Positions 31,501 through 40,320 of a DNA stretch of 64,000 nucleotides are shown one piece after another. Where the stretch lies: the NCBI GenBank assembly GCA_005804885.1, contig SYOX01000130.1, positions 1-64,000 on the forward strand. The letters are read 5' to 3'. The first letter of the stretch is position 1, and every line of letters starts with the position of its first letter. Under the pieces are notes generated by a model. It did not search any database, was not told the DNA's origin, and was given only the letters and a program-made list of their open reading frames with translations. This DNA comes from Pseudomonadota bacterium (GTDB lineage Bacteria; Myxococcota_A; Bradymonadia; Bradymonadales; GCA-2716585). A program made the position numbers and the translations under genes.

Positions 31501-34500
31501 TGGACGCCGTCGGCCAGATCATTGTCGGCGATGAAGCGCTCGATGAGGGCGGCGAGCTCCTGCCCGAAGGCGATCATGGCGTCGACGTGGCCGAAGGAGG
31601 CGCGCAGGCGGCCGAGGCTGCGGGCGCGGCGCTGGAGCAGGTCGGCGTCCTTCTTGTCGACGCCGTGGGCCCAGAAGAGGCAGGCCAGGGCGCGGGGGGT
31701 GGCGGCGAAGCGCAGCAGGCCGCCGGTGTCGCGCAGGTGGAGGAGTTTTTCAAGGATGTCGGCGGCGTCGGCGTCGTGGATGCCGCGATCGTAGCCCTCG
31801 TCGTAGCGCGCGGCGGAGAAGTCGCGCACGATCTTGAGGAGGCCGCCGGCGGCGCGGGTGGCGTCGCGCAGGAGGTCGAGGCTCAGGCCGGACTGCTTGC
31901 GCTCGGCGTCGTCGAGGATGCAGTAGGCCAGGTACTCGGCGCGGTAGACGGCGTTGATCTCGGAGACGAGGTGCTGGGGCCAGAAGCGCCTGGAGGCGTT
32001 GAGCGCGGGGTCGTCGATGCGCTCGTAGAACTCGGTGCCGGTCAGGTGGAGGGCCATGTGGTCCTCGCGCGGCAGCATGGTCAGCTCAAGCTCCTGGGTG
32101 TTGACGCTGAAGCGGTGGCGCCCGAGGCGGATGACGTTGGCGCCGTCCTCGTAGATGTCCTTCTTGTCGCGCAAAGAGCGCAGGGCTTGATCGCGGGCGG
32201 CCTTGATCCGGGCCTCGACGTCGTCGGCCTTGACGCTGTCGCCCAGGGCGCGCAGCTGGTCGGCCAGATCGCGGACCTTGAGGACCATGGCGTCGGAGGC
32301 GAAGTAGGCGTTGAGGCCCTCGTCGTCCTTGAAGGCCAGGGCGCGGCGCAGGACGCCCTGGATGATGCGGTCGGCGGCCGAGGTCATGTTCGAGGCGCGC
32401 CGCTGCCGCTCCTCGGTCAGGGACTGCTTGCGGGACTCGAAGGCCTCGTAGACCTCGTCGCGCTTGGTGGCCAGATCCAGCAGGAAGGCGTCGAACTCGC
32501 TGAAGCGGCTCTCGAGGTCTTCGAGCTGGACGAGCAGGCGCGAGAGCTGGTCGTCGCACTTCTCGGGCGCGTCGGACAGGCCCAGGGCGGAGGTGACGCT
32601 CTGGCCGAAGAGCTTGAACTGGGCGGCGAACTCGGCGACGGACTCGGAGCCGAGCAGCTCCTTGCGGCGGGCTTCGAGCAGGGCGCGGGTGCGGTTGAGC
32701 AGCGCGAAGACCTCGGAGATGCCCTCCAGGATGCGGGTGCGCGCCGTGGCGTCGTCGATCTTGAGGCCGCCGACGACCTCGGTCAGCAGGTCCAGGCCCA
32801 GGCTCATCTCTTCGAGCCGCTTGCGCAGCGGCTCGGCCTCGACGACCGTGTTGACGGCGTCGATCTTGCGGGTCAGCGCGTCGATCTCGTCGTGGTAGGG
32901 CTTGAGGGAGCCCTCCTTGAGCAGGAAGCGCACCGCGTCGCGGCTGAGGCCGTTGTTGGCCTCGACGATCTCGGCTTCGAGGGCGTTGATGCGCTCCAGA
33001 TCGATGTAGCGCAGCTCGCGCAGGGTGATGAGGTGGCCGCGCTGGGTGCGCAGCTCGCCGATGGCCTTGACGAAGCTCTCGATGGCCTTCCAGTGCTCCG
33101 GGCGCAGGCCCGAGAAGAGCTTGCGCTGGGTCTCGACGGCCAGCTCAAGGGCCTCCTGGGCCTGCTTGCGCATCAGGAGGACTTTTTCGAACTCGTCGAC
33201 GATCAGGTCCGCCGTGGCGCGGATCTCCTTGACGGTCGAGAGCAGGTCGCCGACCTCGGCGTGGCCGAGCCAGTGGTAGGCGTCGATGACGCGGCCAGCC
33301 GAGGCGATCAGGTCCTCATAGATCTGGACGGTGGGCTTCTGGGCGCTGATGGCCCGCTGGAGGCTCAGGCCGTCGGAGATGCCGCGCACGAGGTCGGCAT
33401 TGCCGATCTTGGACAGGAAGGAGCCGTCGTTGGGCTGCCGGGCGGCGTACTCGTCGCTGGTGAAGGGCGTCTGCCAGATCTGCATCTGGTGCACCCGCGT
33501 CTCCTCCTCCTGCGCCTTGAAGATGACCATCTTGCCGTCTTCAAAGAGGCTGTTGCCGTGGCACAGGATCGGGTTCTGGACCTCCTTGCGGATAAGATTG
33601 TAGGTCAAAAGAACATAAAGCCCCTCATCCCTCCTGTGAAACACATAAAGCACATCCTCGCCGTTGGGCGAGCGGATCATCCGCTTGTACTCCAGGCCCT
33701 CGACCTTGTGCTCGAAGACCTTCGTCTCGCCGTCGCGCAGGAAGTAGCCGCTCGGGAAGATGATCCCGTGGTCCTCGGGCAGCTGCACGCAGGCGACCCC
33801 GATGGAGTCAATCCGGACGACCTTGTGCGTCAGGGCGCTGTAGACGAGGTAGCGGGCGGCGCTCTCGCGGTAGGGCTTGACCTTGAGCAGGATCAAGGAG
33901 CCGAGGATGGCGTACTGGATCTCGGCGTCGTTGAGCGCCTGATTGCGGTCCTCGACCGGCTCGCGGTAGATGCCCAGGCCGTCGGCGGTGTTGTTCTCGA
34001 CCTTGACCGTCAGGTCGCCGCCAACACACTCGACAAAGATCCGATCGTTGATCGAGACGTGAGGATGCTCGCCGTAGCGGAAGTCGTCCCGCGTGGTGTC
34101 CTTCCAGACGAAGTCGTGGCTCGGCGGGAAGACGTGGTGCCTGTCGCCGCGGTCGTCGACGTAGCGCACACGGTTCTTGTCCACCCCCCACTGGAAGACG
34201 CGCACGTCCCTCACCGAGCGCCCGATCTGGAAGACGGCCAGCAGGCGACCGTCGCGCACCCGCAGCTGCTGCAGGTGGGTCTCCTTGTTGTACTGATACA
34301 AGTCGTTGAAGTTCTTGAGGAAGATCGGGTCTGCCAGGAACTCGGCCCCGGCGCTCGGGGCGACCTCCTGGAACTCGAAGCCCCCCTCGCGCTGGATGAA
34401 GTCGTGCAGGGTGAAGACGTCCTGCACGCGGGTGGTCTGGCGCAGGCCGATGAAGACGTTGTAGCCGAAGAGCAGGCGGCCGCCGACGTTGACGATGTCG

Positions 34501-34724
34501 CGCGGGATGCAGTTGTTCTCCGTCCGGATGCGCTCGCTGCCGAGGATCTCCATCCGGCTCGAGCCGAAGACCTCCTGTCGGCGGGCGTTGAGCCGCTCGG
34601 CCTTCTGCGCCAGCGCTCGGCCGTGCTCCACGAGCCGCTTTCGGATGATCTCGTAATTGCCGCCCTCGACGAGGCTGATCTCCTCGGCGCCTGCGGTCTT
34701 GGGCTGCTGATCGGCGTCGCTCAT
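28599..34724 (-). CDS. Giant AAA+ ATPase (DNA-repair-ATPase / DUF3686-like) with coiled-coil and disordered C-terminus
   Basis: Walker A LLLISPPGYGKTTLMEYIAN, Walker B-like NVMLYVDDIQHTHPEFLQKFISL, N-terminal NYEIIRKRLVEHGRALAQKAERLNARRQEVFGSSRMEILGSERIRTENNCIPRDIVNVGG. Confidence 0.85.
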   Translation of the reverse strand: MSDADQQPKTAGAEEISLVEGGNYEIIRKRLVEHGRALAQKAERLNARRQEVFGSSRMEILGSERIRTENNCIPRDIVNVGGRLLFGYNVFIGLRQTTRVQDVFTLHDFIQREGGFEFQEVAPSAGAEFLADPIFLKNFNDLYQYNKETHLQQLRVRDGRLLAVFQIGRSVRDVRVFQWGVDKNRVRYVDDRGDRHHVFPPSHDFVWKDTTRDDFRYGEHPHVSINDRIFVECVGGDLTVKVENNTADGLGIYREPVEDRNQALNDAEIQYAILGSLILLKVKPYRESAARYLVYSALTHKVVRIDSIGVACVQLPEDHGIIFPSGYFLRDGETKVFEHKVEGLEYKRMIRSPNGEDVLYVFHRRDEGLYVLLTYNLIRKEVQNPILCHGNSLFEDGKMVIFKAQEEETRVHQMQIWQTPFTSDEYAARQPNDGSFLSKIGNADLVRGISDGLSLQRAISAQKPTVQIYEDLIASAGRVIDAYHWLGHAEVGDLLSTVKEIRATADLIVDEFEKVLLMRKQAQEALELAVETQRKLFSGLRPEHWKAIESFVKAIGELRTQRGHLITLRELRYIDLERINALEAEIVEANNGLSRDAVRFLLKEGSLKPYHDEIDALTRKIDAVNTVVEAEPLRKRLEEMSLGLDLLTEVVGGLKIDDATARTRILEGISEVFALLNRTRALLEARRKELLGSESVAEFAAQFKLFGQSVTSALGLSDAPEKCDDQLSRLLVQLEDLESRFSEFDAFLLDLATKRDEVYEAFESRKQSLTEERQRRASNMTSAADRIIQGVLRRALAFKDDEGLNAYFASDAMVLKVRDLADQLRALGDSVKADDVEARIKAARDQALRSLRDKKDIYEDGANVIRLGRHRFSVNTQELELTMLPREDHMALHLTGTEFYERIDDPALNASRRFWPQHLVSEINAVYRAEYLAYCILDDAERKQSGLSLDLLRDATRAAGGLLKIVRDFSAARYDEGYDRGIHDADAADILEKLLHLRDTGGLLRFAATPRALACLFWAHGVDKKDADLLQRRARSLGRLRASFGHVDAMIAFGQELAALIERFIADNDLADGVHLADGVHLADGVNRADGVNRADGVSNGGDRADGVGADGVGADGVVDPARRRLGVDRADGVDRANGVHRADGVTLTSKQAGAYLAEELTQEHPRFVTSREASQLIDALMTHLDGAGVRSSFDADIKALSGSLRAQRDLVRAWLQGLIGGVGALAPLAHAIDEAVAIPMTERRIDRNVTAAMITAEVTGLLGQHPRINARALSLRLDEFLDRLDRYRRVHVPGYQAWRQLRQATLERERERLRLSEYLPRVLTSFVRNKLITDVYLPIIGDNLAKQMGALGDQKRTDLMGMLLLISPPGYGKTTLMEYIANRLGLIFMKINGPALGHGVTSLDPSEAPNATARQELLKVNLALEMGNNVMLYVDDIQHTHPEFLQKFISLCDAQRKIEGVWKGRTRTYDLRGKKFCVVMAGNPYTESGDKFQIPDMLANRADTYNLGDILDGREEVFSLSYIENSLTSNAALQPLATRDPEDTYKLIRLARGEDIPIQELKHNYAAVEVNEIVDVFKKLFVAQEVLLKVNQTYISSASQDDAYRTEPPFKLQGSYRNMNKITEKVASAMNAQELQSLIDDHYTGESQTLTVGAEQNLLKLAELRGRMSDEQRARWADIKKEFVRRRMMGGANDDPVMRVTGQLSSIVQEIEGLRGALDRSSLGDDLKGIREALKLGEVGAHLDGIRKSLQSADAAKAIAQHLDKIQQSLQDATLGQEIGRLRAELTEQSVKPQLVGIQESIKLAAHTAAAQTGAQAQMAAIAEHLQRLSASVDTLAGANMNIEIVNQPSKGLEEMLAQQVDVVEWTLVPLVRTMAQDLQGGREIWERLNEVLARMKSVDPSQLGQPTVFSEQQPTFSPARPQPATPGEPPRRRPIPRAEVPPPVAAKPDAPDDPEADHPQQARGPSSGVIRPAKVEKKPRPPRDGSPVTRPGLPHTEDEPPQPATQKLQAVQSAPPVGEPPTGASPRPVLPDDDSEGWS
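31285..31520 (-). repeat. In-frame 18/15-bp tandem repeats encoding [LR]ADGV[HNDG]
   Basis: LADGVHLADGVHLADGVNRADGVNRADGVSNGGDRADGVGADGVGADGV...DRADGVDRANGVHRADGV. Confidence 0.9.
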
Positions 34725-34882
34725 CGGGGCGTCTCCTGGCAACGAGGGTGCGGCCTTGCGCCGCGCGACCTCGGCTCGCGTCGACCGGGCGACGTGGCCG
34801 AGGGCGCGCCATCATCGGTCGGGTCGGCCCGCGGGCAGACAGGGGCCAGGCCCCGATCCTCCGCCCGCAGGCCGGCCGCCCC

Positions 34883-37159
34883 CTAACCCTTGAGCTTGTC
34901 CAGGCCCAGCGCCCTGGCCTGCTCGATCAGGGTCTTGATCTTCTCCTTCTTGTCCTCGTCGGCCCCGAGGGCCATCTTGCCCAGCAGCGCCGCCAGCGAC
35001 AGGTTCGTCGCGTCCCCGGCCGTCAGCGCCGGCCGCGTCAGGATCTCCTTGAGGTCCGCCGGCAGGCTCTCCTGGCCGCTGAGGTAGTCCTTGAAGATCG
35101 CCTGGACCGATTCGGAGCTGTCGACGAAGCCGTCGACGCTGCGGCCCATCGTCACCGCCTGGACGAAGCGCTCGAAGAAGGCGCCGTCGCCGCCGACGAT
35201 CTTGATGTCGGCCGACTTGAAGGCCTCGGCCATGACGGTGGCCTGCGCCTTGGCGATGTCCCGCTGGGCGTGAATGGCCTCGAGCTTGATCGACTGGGCC
35301 GTCTGCAGCTTGAGCCGGAACTCCTCGTGCTCGCGGCCGACGCCGTCGAGCGCCTTCATCGCCGTCGCCTTCTCGGCCAGCCCCGCCGCCTCGGCCTGGA
35401 GCTTCTCGCGGATCGTGACCGCCTCGGCCAGCCCGTGCTTCTCCAGCGCCGAGGCCTCGGCCACACCGGCCTTCTCGGTCGCCGCCGCGTCGGCCTCCTT
35501 GACCCGCGCCATCGCCATGCCCTGCTCTTCGGAGGACCGCGCGTCGGCCAGCTTCTGCTCGTAGCTCACCTTGGCCTGGGCCATCCCGTACTTCTCCAGC
35601 GCCGTCGCGTCGGCCTCCTTGACCCGCGCCATCGCCATGCCCTTCTCCTCCTGACCGGCGGCCTCGGCCTGGAGCTTCTCCTTCATCACCCTCGCCTCGG
35701 CCAGCCCCTCCTTCTCCAGCGCCATGGCGTGGACCTCCTTGACCCGCGCCTCGGCCAGCCCCGGCGCCGCGCGCTCGGCCTGCTCGCCCTCGGCCAGCCG
35801 CTGCTTGGCCTTGGCCGTCTTGTCGGCCGCCTCCAGATCAGCCTCCGCCAGCGTCAAGCGCTCCTTGGCCTTGAAGCGCGAGACCTGCTCCTGGGCGTCG
35901 GCCGCCTTGATCGTCTTGACCAGCTGCTCCTCGGCGTCCGCCTCGGCCCCGATCACCTTGACGCTCTTGCTCCGATCGGCCTCCTTGAGCGCCCGCAGAT
36001 CCTTGATCTGCTCCTCCTCCTCCGCCACCGTCTTCTCGACCGAGATCCGATCCCGGATGATCTCCGCGATCTCCTTGCGCTGCTTCTCGAGCTGCTTCTC
36101 CTTGTCGATCCGCTCCAGCTCCACCTTGCGCTCGCGCGAGATCGCCTCAAGCGCCCGCTCCATCTCCACCCGCTCGGCCTCGACCGCCAAGGCACCCTGC
36201 CGCCGCGTCTTGGCGATCTCCACCTCCCTCTGCTTGTTCTCCTCCCGGATCGCCAGCGCCTCGTCGGTCTTGATCCTGGACTCCTCGGCCTCCTGGCGCT
36301 TCTGGGCCTGGAGTATCATCACCGTGGCGCGCTCCTCGGTCTGCACCGCCGCGATCTCCCTCTTCTGGATCTCCACCGCCCGCGCGTCGTCCTGCTCCAG
36401 GGCCAGGATCTCCTTGTGCGCCGAGACGTCCTGATCCTTGATCCGCTTCTTCTCCTCGTTGGTGAACTGGTTGGTCTCGATCCGCTCCTTGGTCGTCAGC
36501 TGCGTGATCTTCTTGATGCCCTGGGCGTCGAGGATGTTGTGCTCGTCCAGCGAGTCGATCGGCGTCTGCTCCAGGTAGTCGATCGCCGCGTCCTCAAGCC
36601 GGTAGCCGTTGAGATCCTCGCCGATGACCTGCAAGATCTTGTCGCGAAAGGACTCCCGCTCCGTGAACAGCTCGATGAAGTCCATCTGCTTGCCCACCGT
36701 CTTGAGCGCCTCGGAGAACTTCGCGTTGAAGAGCGCCTCGAGCGTATCCGGGTCCGAGGCCCGGAGGCAGCCGATCGCCTGGGCCACCTTGAGCACGTCC
36801 TCCTGCGTCTTGTTGACCCGCACGAAGAAGATGACCTTGATGTCCGCCCGGATGTTGTCCGAGCAGATCAACCCGTCCTTGCCCCGACGGTCGATCTCGA
36901 TCGTCTTGATCGAGATGTCCATCACCTCGGCCCTGTGCAGGATCGGCAGCACCACCGACCCCGTGAAGGTCACCTCCGCCTCCTCCTTGAGCTTGTTGAC
37001 GATCAAGGCCTTGCCCTGATCGACCTTCCGGTAGAACTTCATCAACATCACCGGCAACCCGACGAAGATCACCAGGATGATGACCCCGACGGCCACCAGG
37101 ATGGCGATCAGGCTCGGATCCACGGCCGCAGCGAGCATCGGAACGAGGCTTGAGTCCAT
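34883..37159 (-). CDS. Flotillin family protein (YqiK-like, SPFH domain)
   Basis: N-terminal TM, SPFH region (LPILHRAEVMDISIKTIEIDRRGKDGLICSDNIRADIKVIFFVRV), long AEA-rich coiled coil. Confidence 0.9.
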   Translation of the reverse strand: MDSSLVPMLAAAVDPSLIAILVAVGVIILVIFVGLPVMLMKFYRKVDQGKALIVNKLKEEAEVTFTGSVVLPILHRAEVMDISIKTIEIDRRGKDGLICSDNIRADIKVIFFVRVNKTQEDVLKVAQAIGCLRASDPDTLEALFNAKFSEALKTVGKQMDFIELFTERESFRDKILQVIGEDLNGYRLEDAAIDYLEQTPIDSLDEHNILDAQGIKKITQLTTKERIETNQFTNEEKKRIKDQDVSAHKEILALEQDDARAVEIQKREIAAVQTEERATVMILQAQKRQEAEESRIKTDEALAIREENKQREVEIAKTRRQGALAVEAERVEMERALEAISRERKVELERIDKEKQLEKQRKEIAEIIRDRISVEKTVAEEEEQIKDLRALKEADRSKSVKVIGAEADAEEQLVKTIKAADAQEQVSRFKAKERLTLAEADLEAADKTAKAKQRLAEGEQAERAAPGLAEARVKEVHAMALEKEGLAEARVMKEKLQAEAAGQEEKGMAMARVKEADATALEKYGMAQAKVSYEQKLADARSSEEQGMAMARVKEADAAATEKAGVAEASALEKHGLAEAVTIREKLQAEAAGLAEKATAMKALDGVGREHEEFRLKLQTAQSIKLEAIHAQRDIAKAQATVMAEAFKSADIKIVGGDGAFFERFVQAVTMGRSVDGFVDSSESVQAIFKDYLSGQESLPADLKEILTRPALTAGDATNLSLAALLGKMALGADEDKKEKIKTLIEQARALGLDKLKG

Positions 37160-37242
37160 GAGGGCTTCCTCCTGAGTTGCTGATATCCAAATCTTGAAAA
37201 CAGAGCGCGAGGCACAGGCCCCGACGCCGATCTCCTTCAACA

Positions 37243-38082
37243 CTAACGCGAGCGCCGGACGGCCTGGCTGACCTCCTGGCCCACCTCCTTATCCTGACCC
37301 CGGACGTCCACGAACGCGTCCATCGGCTCGACGTGGTAGACGTTCTGATCCTTGTCGTAATCGATGATCAAGGCCTTGTCGCCCTTCGTCAGCCGGTTCT
37401 CACGCTCGCAGCGCGTCGCCAGGATCAGCTCCCCGCCGCCCCCCATCAACCGACCCTGGCCGTGCCGCGCCGTCACCGTCTGCGTCATGATCACGATCTC
37501 CCTGCCCACCAGCGTCTCCTGACCGCGATGCACGTGCGTCACGAAGAGCCTCCCCAGAGGCCTGACCGTCAACGAGGTCAACAACACCGACGACACCATC
37601 GACGCGGCCACCACCAGCGACCCGAGCGCCGCCGGCGGCAAGAAATCCAGCGGCGACAGCCACCGCATCCCCATGAAGGTCAACAGCCATACATAGACCA
37701 GCAGGACGCTGAGCACCACCGTCATCGGCGCGCTCCGCAGCCTCAGCGCCGTCATCAACCCCACCAGCGCCGACAGCACCCCGCCGCCGGCCTCCACTGC
37801 CGCCTCGTGCGCCGCCTCGTGCGCCGCCTCGTGCGCCGCCTCGTGCGCCGCCTCGCTCAAGCCCTCGTGCAGCGCCTCGTGCGCCGCCTCGCTCAGGCCC
37901 TCGTGCAGCGCCTCACCGGCGCCCTCGGCCACGCCCTCCGACGCCCCGTCCAGGTCGAACTCCAACATGTGGATGTCGAGCGCGCCCAGCACGACGAAGA
38001 GCCAGTAGAGCATCACCAACCCGAGCAGCCCCGTAAAGACCACCGTCGGGAAGGTGAGCGCGAGGTTGAGGAACTCCATCAT
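37243..38082 (-). CDS. YqiJ-like membrane protein with OB-fold-like C-terminus
   Basis: MMEFLNLALTFPTVVFTGLLGLVMLYWLFVVLGALDIHMLEFD; TM segments; VGREIVIMTQTVTARHGQGRLMGGGGELILATRCE; next to YqiK-like gene. Confidence 0.75.
   Translation of the reverse strand: MMEFLNLALTFPTVVFTGLLGLVMLYWLFVVLGALDIHMLEFDLDGASEGVAEGAGEALHEGLSEAAHEALHEGLSEAAHEAAHEAAHEAAHEAAVEAGGGVLSALVGLMTALRLRSAPMTVVLSVLLVYVWLLTFMGMRWLSPLDFLPPAALGSLVVAASMVSSVLLTSLTVRPLGRLFVTHVHRGQETLVGREIVIMTQTVTARHGQGRLMGGGGELILATRCERENRLTKGDKALIIDYDKDQNVYHVEPMDAFVDVRGQDKEVGQEVSQAVRRSR
37795..37925 (-). repeat. 12-bp-periodic in-frame repeats encoding HEA(A/L)
   Basis: Repeated 'gcctcgtgcgcc' and related units encode EALHEGLSEAAHEALHEGLSEAAHEAAHEAAHEAAHEAA. 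Confidence 0.85.
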
Positions 38083-38473
38083 GGAAACAACACCTGAAGC
38101 CAGGGACTCGGACGATTCAAAGCGCGCATGAGGCAGGCCGCACCTTACAGAACCCCCCCCTTTTTGGAAAGACCCCCTTTGGCTCCACGGCCTCCCCCCT
38201 CCCTCGTCGACCCTCCCCCACGCTCGATCTCCGCCCGACACACAGGACGGCGCTCAACCGCGCCCCACGACAGGCCGCCCAAACAACCTCATCACCCCCG
38301 ACGACGCCCCCGTGGCCGCCCCCATCCCCCCACCCGGAGGTCGACCGCCCGGCCGACCGCGAGGTCCACCGCGAGCACCTCAACGACCCCCGCAGCGGCC
38401 CGCGCGCCCTGTACTCTCGACGCGCCCCAGGCTATGTTGGCCCCGCCCGCTCCGCACCGGGCCAGGGAGAGCA

Positions 38474-38995
38474 ATGCTCAGGGACGTCTACATCGGCCTC
38501 GGCTCCAACACCGGCGACCGGCGCTCAGCCCTCCAGCGCGCCCTCGCCGCGCTCGCCCTCCGCCTCGCCGCCCCCATCCGGCCCTCGCGCCCCTTCGAAA
38601 CCGAACCTCGCCTCGACCTCGACCAGCCGACATTCCTCAACATGGCCGCGCACTTGCGCACCGACCTCGGCCCGCGCGCCCTGCTCGACATCCTCCTCGA
38701 CGTCGAGGCCCACCTGGGCCGCCTTCGCGACGCCGACCGACCCAAGGGCCCACGCCACATCGACCTGGACCTGCTCCTCGTCGGCGACCTCGTCCTCGAC
38801 GAGCCCGGGCTGCACCTGCCCCACCCAGGGCTCCCGCTGCGCCGCTTCGTCCTGGCCCCCATGGCCGACATCGCCCCCGACGCCCTCGTCCCCGGACTCG
38901 ACCTCACCATCACCGCGCTGCTCGAGCGCTGCCCCGATCTGGGCTGGGTCCGACCGCTGCCTCACTTGCCCTCTCTCGACCCGAGGTCCTCATGA
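38474..38995 (+). CDS. folK: 2-amino-4-hydroxy-6-hydroxymethyldihydropteridine diphosphokinase
   Basis: VYIGLGSNTGDRRSALQRAL, FLNMAAHLRTDL, GPRHIDLDLLLVGDLVLDEPGLHLPHP. Confidence 0.95.
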   Translation: MLRDVYIGLGSNTGDRRSALQRALAALALRLAAPIRPSRPFETEPRLDLDQPTFLNMAAHLRTDLGPRALLDILLDVEAHLGRLRDADRPKGPRHIDLDLLLVGDLVLDEPGLHLPHPGLPLRRFVLAPMADIAPDALVPGLDLTITALLERCPDLGWVRPLPHLPSLDPRSS

Positions 38996-40236
38996 TGACC
39001 CCCCCGATCACCCGCCGACCCCTGGCCTCCGGCTCGCACCCCCTCAGCGCGCGAACCCGCCCCTCTGCCCCCCTCCGCCCCCGAAGCCTCGGATCGCGGA
39101 CCCTCAAAGCGGCGGCCCTCTCGCTCGCGCTCGCGCTGACCTCCGCGTGCAACCCCCCGCCCCCGGTCCAGCGCTCCGCCGGCACCGACCTGACCCGCCC
39201 GCTGGCCACCCGCTACGAAGACCCCGGCCTCGGCGACCGCGCCATCCCCGAGTCGCAAAAGCAGGAGATCGAGCGCCTGAGCGCCCTGATGGACAAGTTC
39301 TTCGGCGAGCGCGAGGCGCTGATGAAGAACCCCGAGACCGAGCGCTACCTCGACCAGCTCGAACAATGGGCCCGCTGGACCAGCCGCTACCTGGAGCTCG
39401 TCAACGTCTACCGCGAGGCCTTCGACGCCTCAGGCCCCGGCCACTTCTCCGCCCCGCGCCTCGTCCTGGGCTACATCAACCTCGGACAGCCGCGCCAGGC
39501 CCGACTGATCCTCGATCAAGTCCGCGAGGCACGCCCCGACGACGCCCGCGCGCACTTCCTCCACGGCTACCTGCTCAGCTTCGAAGGCCCCATCAACGAC
39601 GCCCGCGGTCGCGAGGTCGGCCGCAACTGGGCCCGCGCCATCGAGATCGACCCCGACCTCAAGTACCTCTACCCCATCAGCGCCAAGGTCATCAAAGAGC
39701 GCCTGGCCGAGATCGAGCGCACCTTCGGCAAGCTCTCCACCGCCGACCCCGCCCGCGCCGCTGATCCCGCCAAAGCCCCCGATCCCTCCAACGAACCCGT
39801 CGCCGCAGACACGCCCCCCGCCGACGCGCCCCCCCCCGACGCCCCCCCCGCCGAGATCACCGAGATCGAGAAGGAGATCCTCCAGGCCGAGTCGCTGCTG
39901 GCCTCCGGCGTCACCAACGCCGCCTACCCCGCCTTCCAGCGGATCCTGGCCGTCGAACCCAACAACTCCCGCGCCCTCTACGGCCGCGCCATGGCCGGCT
40001 GGCAGGCCATCGGCGCCTACGAGCGCGACAAGGCCATCGGCCTGCTCAACGCCGTCGCCCTGCGCGATGACCTCACCTCCAACCAGATGTACGAGCTCGG
40101 CACCCTCTACTTCAAGGAGGTCAAGGACACCCCCAAGGCCCTCGCCCTCTGGCAAAAGCTCCTGACCCGAGATCCCGCCTTCGCCGAAAAAGTCCGCCTC
40201 GCCGATGTCATCGAGCGCGTCTCCAAGTCGCCCTGA
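38992..40236 (+). CDS. TPR-like repeat lipoprotein
   Basis: LALALTSACNPPPP lipobox; helical repeats; ATGA overlap with folK. Confidence 0.75.
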   Translation: MMTPPITRRPLASGSHPLSARTRPSAPLRPRSLGSRTLKAAALSLALALTSACNPPPPVQRSAGTDLTRPLATRYEDPGLGDRAIPESQKQEIERLSALMDKFFGEREALMKNPETERYLDQLEQWARWTSRYLELVNVYREAFDASGPGHFSAPRLVLGYINLGQPRQARLILDQVREARPDDARAHFLHGYLLSFEGPINDARGREVGRNWARAIEIDPDLKYLYPISAKVIKERLAEIERTFGKLSTADPARAADPAKAPDPSNEPVAADTPPADAPPPDAPPAEITEIEKEILQAESLLASGVTNAAYPAFQRILAVEPNNSRALYGRAMAGWQAIGAYERDKAIGLLNAVALRDDLTSNQMYELGTLYFKEVKDTPKALALWQKLLTRDPAFAEKVRLADVIERVSKSP

Positions 40237-40320
40237 CCCTCCTTTGGGCAACGCGCACGCCGTCGATCGACGCAAGCTGTTGTAATCACTCGTGTAATGG
40301 CTCGCGCGGCCGCCGGGAGG

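Noticed and set aside
31285-31520. ADGV repeats as a noncoding satellite
   Set aside because: Units keep the ATPase frame (multiples of 3), so an in-frame protein repeat is the simpler explanation.
31173-34886. 1237-aa plus-strand ORF
   Set aside because: Antisense shadow of the AAA+ ATPase; composition (AVGDAVGAIDAV, LVVADDGE...) reflects high-GC third-position bias, no domain signature.
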